Positions 60,861 through 64,000 of a stretch of DNA of 64,000 nt are shown in pieces (within the stretch, counting starts at the first letter, position 1; each line of letters begins with the position of its first letter). This DNA is from Azadirachta indica (taxonomy: Eukaryota; Streptophyta; Magnoliopsida; Sapindales; Meliaceae). The DNA is taken from positions 10,930,350 through 10,994,349 of the forward strand of contig CM040452.1 in the NCBI GenBank assembly GCA_022749755.1, written 5' to 3'. The notes beneath the pieces are model-generated. The model made no database searches, was not told the DNA's origin, and worked only from the letters and a program-made list of their open reading frames with translations. Both the position numbers and the translations under genes were made by a program.

Positions 60861-61426
60861 TTACAAATAAAGCGACAAATCCAGCTTTCGCTTTTTACTG
60901 CTTTCACTTGACCATTTTAATCGTGCCATTGTTGGATCTGGTTCATGGACAAAGTTCTGCAACTGATTGATTAAGTCATTAGTAATTGGAGTAAAAATGA
61001 GGAGTTTACGAGCCATTTGTGAAATAAAATTCTGTTCTACAGCATGATCAAGAAAAGACAATAACTTGTTAAAAAAACCATTAACATTTAACAATCTATG
61101 GGTTTTTGGTGAATGGTGAATTGTCCCCAAGATGCAACTTGAAAAATTTCTTCTAAGGTCCAAAAACTACCTGGTAAGGCAATAAAAGCATCTGCAGATA
61201 AAATTTTTGGTATGATACCTATGACTTCACTTCCTCCTAAATATGCGGTAATTGACACACATCCTATTAACCCAAGGCTACCTCCTCCATATACTAGGTT
61301 AAGTTTTTGCTCAGCTAAAACTCGACCAAGATTGTTCGCTGCTTTTACAAACTCTTCACCTTTTCTAGAGCTTAACTCACAAAAAACACAAATAGTTTTA
61401 AATTGATGAATAGAAGCTCCTTCCAT
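60861..61426 (-). pseudogene. LOG-family cytokinin riboside 5'-monophosphate phosphoribohydrolase relic, LOGL10-like
   Basis: The start MEGASIHQFKTICVFC at 61424-61426 leads into NNLGRVLAEQKLNLVYGGGS and EVIGIIPK, then SDAF.. ADAFIALPG, TLEEIFQVASW, IHQKPI; after a one-base deletion near 61094-61098 it continues LLNVNGFFNKLLSFLDHAVE and ends KKRKLDLSLYL. LOG enzymes release active cytokinin bases from nucleotide precursors. The C-terminal Lys-Arg-Lys-Leu-Asp tail fits the LOGL10-like branch. About 33 residues between IIPK and DAFIALPG are missing, and the catalytic PGGxGTxxE signature reads PGSFWTLEE. LOG genes have several introns but none is present here, so it derives from mRNA. It lies in sense orientation inside an LTR element. 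Not expected to be functional. Confidence 0.9.
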
Positions 61427-61755
61427 TTTTTTTTTTTTTTTGCAGCCTTTTACCCTCATCAGTGACTCAAAATTTATATGAAAATAAAGAAATTAGGTCC
61501 TACATTTATACAACTTAAAGAGAATCTATTAATGAAACCAATAGAGGTAAGGTAGCTGCTATCATAAAAGTTAAATTTTAAAAATGTAAAAATGTCAAAG
61601 ATAACAGCTAATATAGGAATGTAAAACATAAAAATTTCAACAATGACAGTTAAAAGTAAATATTTACAGATAGTTATGATTGTGGCTCACATCTTCCTTG
61701 ATTTTACGTCTAGTAACGGCTTAAACGCCCTCTATGGGTCGAGGATTGGCTTCCT

Positions 61756-61969
61756 AATCAATTTTTTTACAAATTGGCAAACAACGTCTTTTAAAGTCAG
61801 ATTCTCTAGACTATAGCGATCACGTTCTTTTTGAAATAATGTATATAAATTGAGAATTTCCCAATCAATTTTTTTACAAATTGGCAAACAACGTCTTTTA
61901 AAGTCAGATTCTCTAGACTATAGCGATCACGTTCTTTTTGAAATAATGTATATAAATTGAGAATTTCGC
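61756..61969. repeat. Two tandem 107-bp units
   Basis: 61756-61862 and 61863-61969 are near-identical (both contain ACAAATTGGCAAACAACGTC and TAGACTATAGCGATCACG). The second unit supplies the end of the adjacent open frame. Confidence 0.9.
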
Positions 61970-62290
61970 ATTGCACATATCCACTATGATGCGTCTCAAG
62001 AGTAATAAGATATTGTCTAAAGACTCCTTATTCAGTCCATCCTTGATGAATTTAATTTTATCTTCTCTATTAGTAGATACCATTTCTAGAGAACGACATC
62101 GCTTGTTATAGGTTGAACGTGCACATTTGTGACACACTTGTAACCTTTTCGCTCTTCGTTTCTTTGCAAAAGAGCTCTTACCTAAATCAGGCATGCGTGA
62201 AACAAATAAATCAGAAAATTCACCTGCTAAACGTACCTTTGCTTCAATTATCCACCGTACATCTTCAGGAATACCTTTTTGCATAAACAT
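61913..62290 (-). CDS. Unrecognised 125-residue frame in the env-like position
   Basis: I do not recognise this protein. It starts MFMQKGIPEDVRWIIEAKVR, has a basic stretch FAKKRRAKRLQVCHKCARS followed by KRC, then NREDKIKFIKDGLNKESLDN, and ends in a hydrophobic tail that is partly encoded by the 107-bp repeat. The C-x2-C plus a later Cys might bind metal, but it does not match a CCHC knuckle. It sits between the integrase end (62587) and the LOG relic, where Athila elements carry an extra ORF. It may be part of the element or another captured piece. The coding potential before the tail looks real because composition is normal and charged; the C-terminus probably is not original. Confidence 0.45.
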   Translation of the reverse strand: MFMQKGIPEDVRWIIEAKVRLAGEFSDLFVSRMPDLGKSSFAKKRRAKRLQVCHKCARSTYNKRCRSLEMVSTNREDKIKFIKDGLNKESLDNILLLLRRIIVDMCNAKFSIYIHYFKKNVIAIV

Positions 62291-62586
62291 TCTTAATCAT
62301 TCACACCTAACTTGGTACATTTTTCATAGAACATCTTTAGGAAAAGAAGGAAAATATGTTTGCAATCTAGAAATAATGACATCCATAATGAAAAAAGGAA
62401 AAGAATAGAAAAAGAAGTGAGAAAAAAAATTGTATCAATAATTTTGGGCAACTGAAAGCACCGACTTGAAAAGTCACGAAGTACCGTTATCCGCCACTCG
62501 ACTGGGAAAATAATTAAAAAAAACAAAGGAATCAATAAAATTAATAACACAAGAAAACAAGTAATGTATATAAAATAAAAAAAAAA

Positions 62587-63111
62587 TCATCCAGTGTTGT
62601 AAATAGGTTCATTCAAAGTGATAGACTTTAACTCGCTTGGAAAATTCTCAAAGAATGGCTTTAAACAGTGTCCATTAACTTTAAAAACATTATCATTTTT
62701 GGGGTTCTCAATCTCAACAGCACCATGTGGGTAAACCTTCTTAACAATGAAAGGACCTGTCCATTTTGAACAAAATTTGCCAGGAAATAGATGCAATCTT
62801 GAATCATACAAAAGAACTTTTTGTGAAGGTTCAAATAATTTTCTAATGAAATATTTATCATAAAACACCTTCATTTTCTCTTTATAAATTCTAGAATTCT
62901 CGTAAGCTTCATTCCTAATTTCTTCGAGTTCATCTATTTGGAGTTTTCTTAATGATCTTGCTTTATCTAAGTCAAAATGAAGCATTTTGATGGCCCAAAA
63001 AGCTTTATGTTCCAATTTCACAGGTAGGTGACAAGCCCTTTCCAAAAACAAGTTTATAAGGAGACATGCCAAGTGATGATTTAAAAGCAGTTCGATAAGC
63101 TCAAAGTGCAT
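62587..63111 (-). pseudogene. Athila-like integrase C-terminal region
   Basis: Reads ACHLPVKLEHKAFWAIK, then LDKARSLRKLQIDELEEIRN, NSRIYKEKMKVFYDK, LLYDSRLHLFPGKF and GAVEIENPKNDNVFKVNGH, the conserved tail of Athila/Tat integrases. The region just upstream (63112-63310) is frameshifted, with FFEKNRNDW and [20 protein letters not shown] blocks decayed. Confidence 0.9.
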
Positions 63112-63310
63112 CGGTTAGTCTTAAAGACCAATCGTTACGATTTTTCTAAAATGTGTTTTATTTCTCTATTGGCAAGTTCAACTTGTCCACTTATTTGTGG
63201 ATGATAAGGGGTAGACACTTTATGTGTAATTCCGTATATTTTTTCATTAAATTCTCAAAAGGCTTATTACAAAAGTGTAAACCTCCATCACTTATTATGG
63301 CTCGAGGCAC

Positions 63311-63520
63311 TCAAAATCTTGAAAAAATATTTTCTTTCAAAAATTTCAAAACAATTTTATGATCATTATTTTTGCAAGAAATTACCTCTACCCATTTTGA
63401 AACATAGTCAACTCCAACTAAAATATATTGATACCCAAAAGAAGATAAAAAAGGACCCATAAAATCAATACCCCAACAATCAAATATTTCAATGATTAAA
63501 ATAAGATTTAATAACATCAT
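63311..63520 (-). pseudogene. Athila-like integrase core
   Basis: [12 protein letters not shown] carries the first catalytic Asp, followed by [20 protein letters not shown] and [13 protein letters not shown]. The frame is open only locally; stops flank it. Confidence 0.9.
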
Positions 63521-64000
63521 GTTTTAACGAGTTATTCCACATATTTTTTGACAACGGTTATATGTTTTATAAAATATATATGTGTCTTTAAATAAGGTGA
63601 GCCAATAAAATCCATATGCAATATTTTCGTAGCAGTTTTCTTTGAAGAAAAATGACCACCACATGCTTCGGAATGACAAAAAGAAATGATATTTTGAATT
63701 TCATTGTTAGGTACACATCTCCTTATAATTTGGTCAGGGCAATATTTGAAAAGATATGGATCATCCTAAAAGAAATTGTATACCTCCCTTAAAAATTTCT
63801 TTTTGTCTTGAGCATTCCAATGATTTGGAATTTGACCTGTAACAAGAAAATTGACAACATCATCAAACCAAGGTAAAATTGAAACATTGAAAAGTTGCTC
63901 ATCAGGAAAATTGTTATTAATTAGTGTTGTCTCAATCGGTTCTTCAAACATAAGTCTTGACAAGTGATCAGCAACCACATTTTGTACTCGTTTTTTATCT
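63521..64000 (-). pseudogene. Athila-like pol: RNase H tether and integrase zinc finger
   Basis: VADHLSRL (end of RNase H, 63950-63978) is followed by a linker with PWFDDVVNFLVTGQIP and a decayed zinc-finger region (CHSEACGGHFSSKKTATKIL-type, about 63600-63690). Runs off the window on the right. Confidence 0.85.

Larger units (their letters stand above)
58367..64000 (-). mobile_element. Athila-like Ty3/gypsy element, truncated by the window edge
   Basis: Minus strand order from the right edge: RNase H end / tether (63766-63978), integrase (62900-63760), integrase C-terminus (62587-63111), an unrecognised frame (61913-62290), a LOG gene relic (60861-61426), polypurine tract and 3' LTR (58367-59746). 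The 5' LTR, gag and most of pol lie beyond 64000. The LTR family is the same as the two solo LTRs at 4174 and 54988. Confidence 0.85.

Noticed and set aside
1..64000. tRNA, rRNA or prokaryotic-style systems (operons, toxin-antitoxin, phage)
   Set aside because: None seen. The only tRNA-like match (679-690) is a 12-base primer-binding site. The content is that of plant intergenic DNA.

Overview
The window looks like AT-rich nuclear DNA of a eudicot plant. The evidence is a three-exon Casparian-strip membrane protein (CASP) gene with GT-AG introns, pieces of plant proline-transporter and LOG genes, and dense plant LTR retrotransposons (Ty1/copia, Ty3/gypsy, Athila-like) with MULE-, hAT- and CACTA-like DNA elements. 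I cannot name the species. The only gene that looks intact is the CASP gene at 39251-40048 (minus strand). Its duplicate at 13073-13886 carries a one-base frameshift.

The layout is a higher-order tandem duplication. Two related backbone modules alternate. Module I is CASP, its promoter flank, a ~2 kb backbone, a copia insertion, then more backbone. Module II lacks CASP and carries a gypsy insertion and, in two of its three copies, a large non-autonomous LTR element. The order is: II, right part only (1-8390); gypsy remnant (8985-10830); I (10831-25170); II (25170-34560, heavily invaded); unassigned DNA (34560-36400); gypsy remnant (36403-37240); I (37240-48837); II (48837-58366); then a truncated Athila-like element entering from the right edge (58367-64000). 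The I+II dimer has a period of about 26 kb, shrinking to about 23.7 kb after a deletion in the second copy. Insertions at identical sites with identical target duplications show that most elements arrived before the dimer was duplicated.

Some mobile elements carry host gene pieces. The 5' LTR of the copia element is split by a nested insertion that holds intron-containing exons of a proline transporter (ProT), a TGCTG-rich minisatellite and a CACTA-like terminus. The Athila-like element carries a spliced, broken LOG-family (cytokinin-activating) gene copy in sense orientation between pol and its 3' LTR. The non-autonomous LTR element in module II has no recognisable coding region and contains an array of about ten short palindromic units.

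All coordinates were read by eye. Boundaries supported by target duplications are firm to a base or so. Backbone boundaries are approximate to tens of bases. No tRNA, rRNA or CRISPR was seen, and nothing resembling a prokaryotic operon or defence system.
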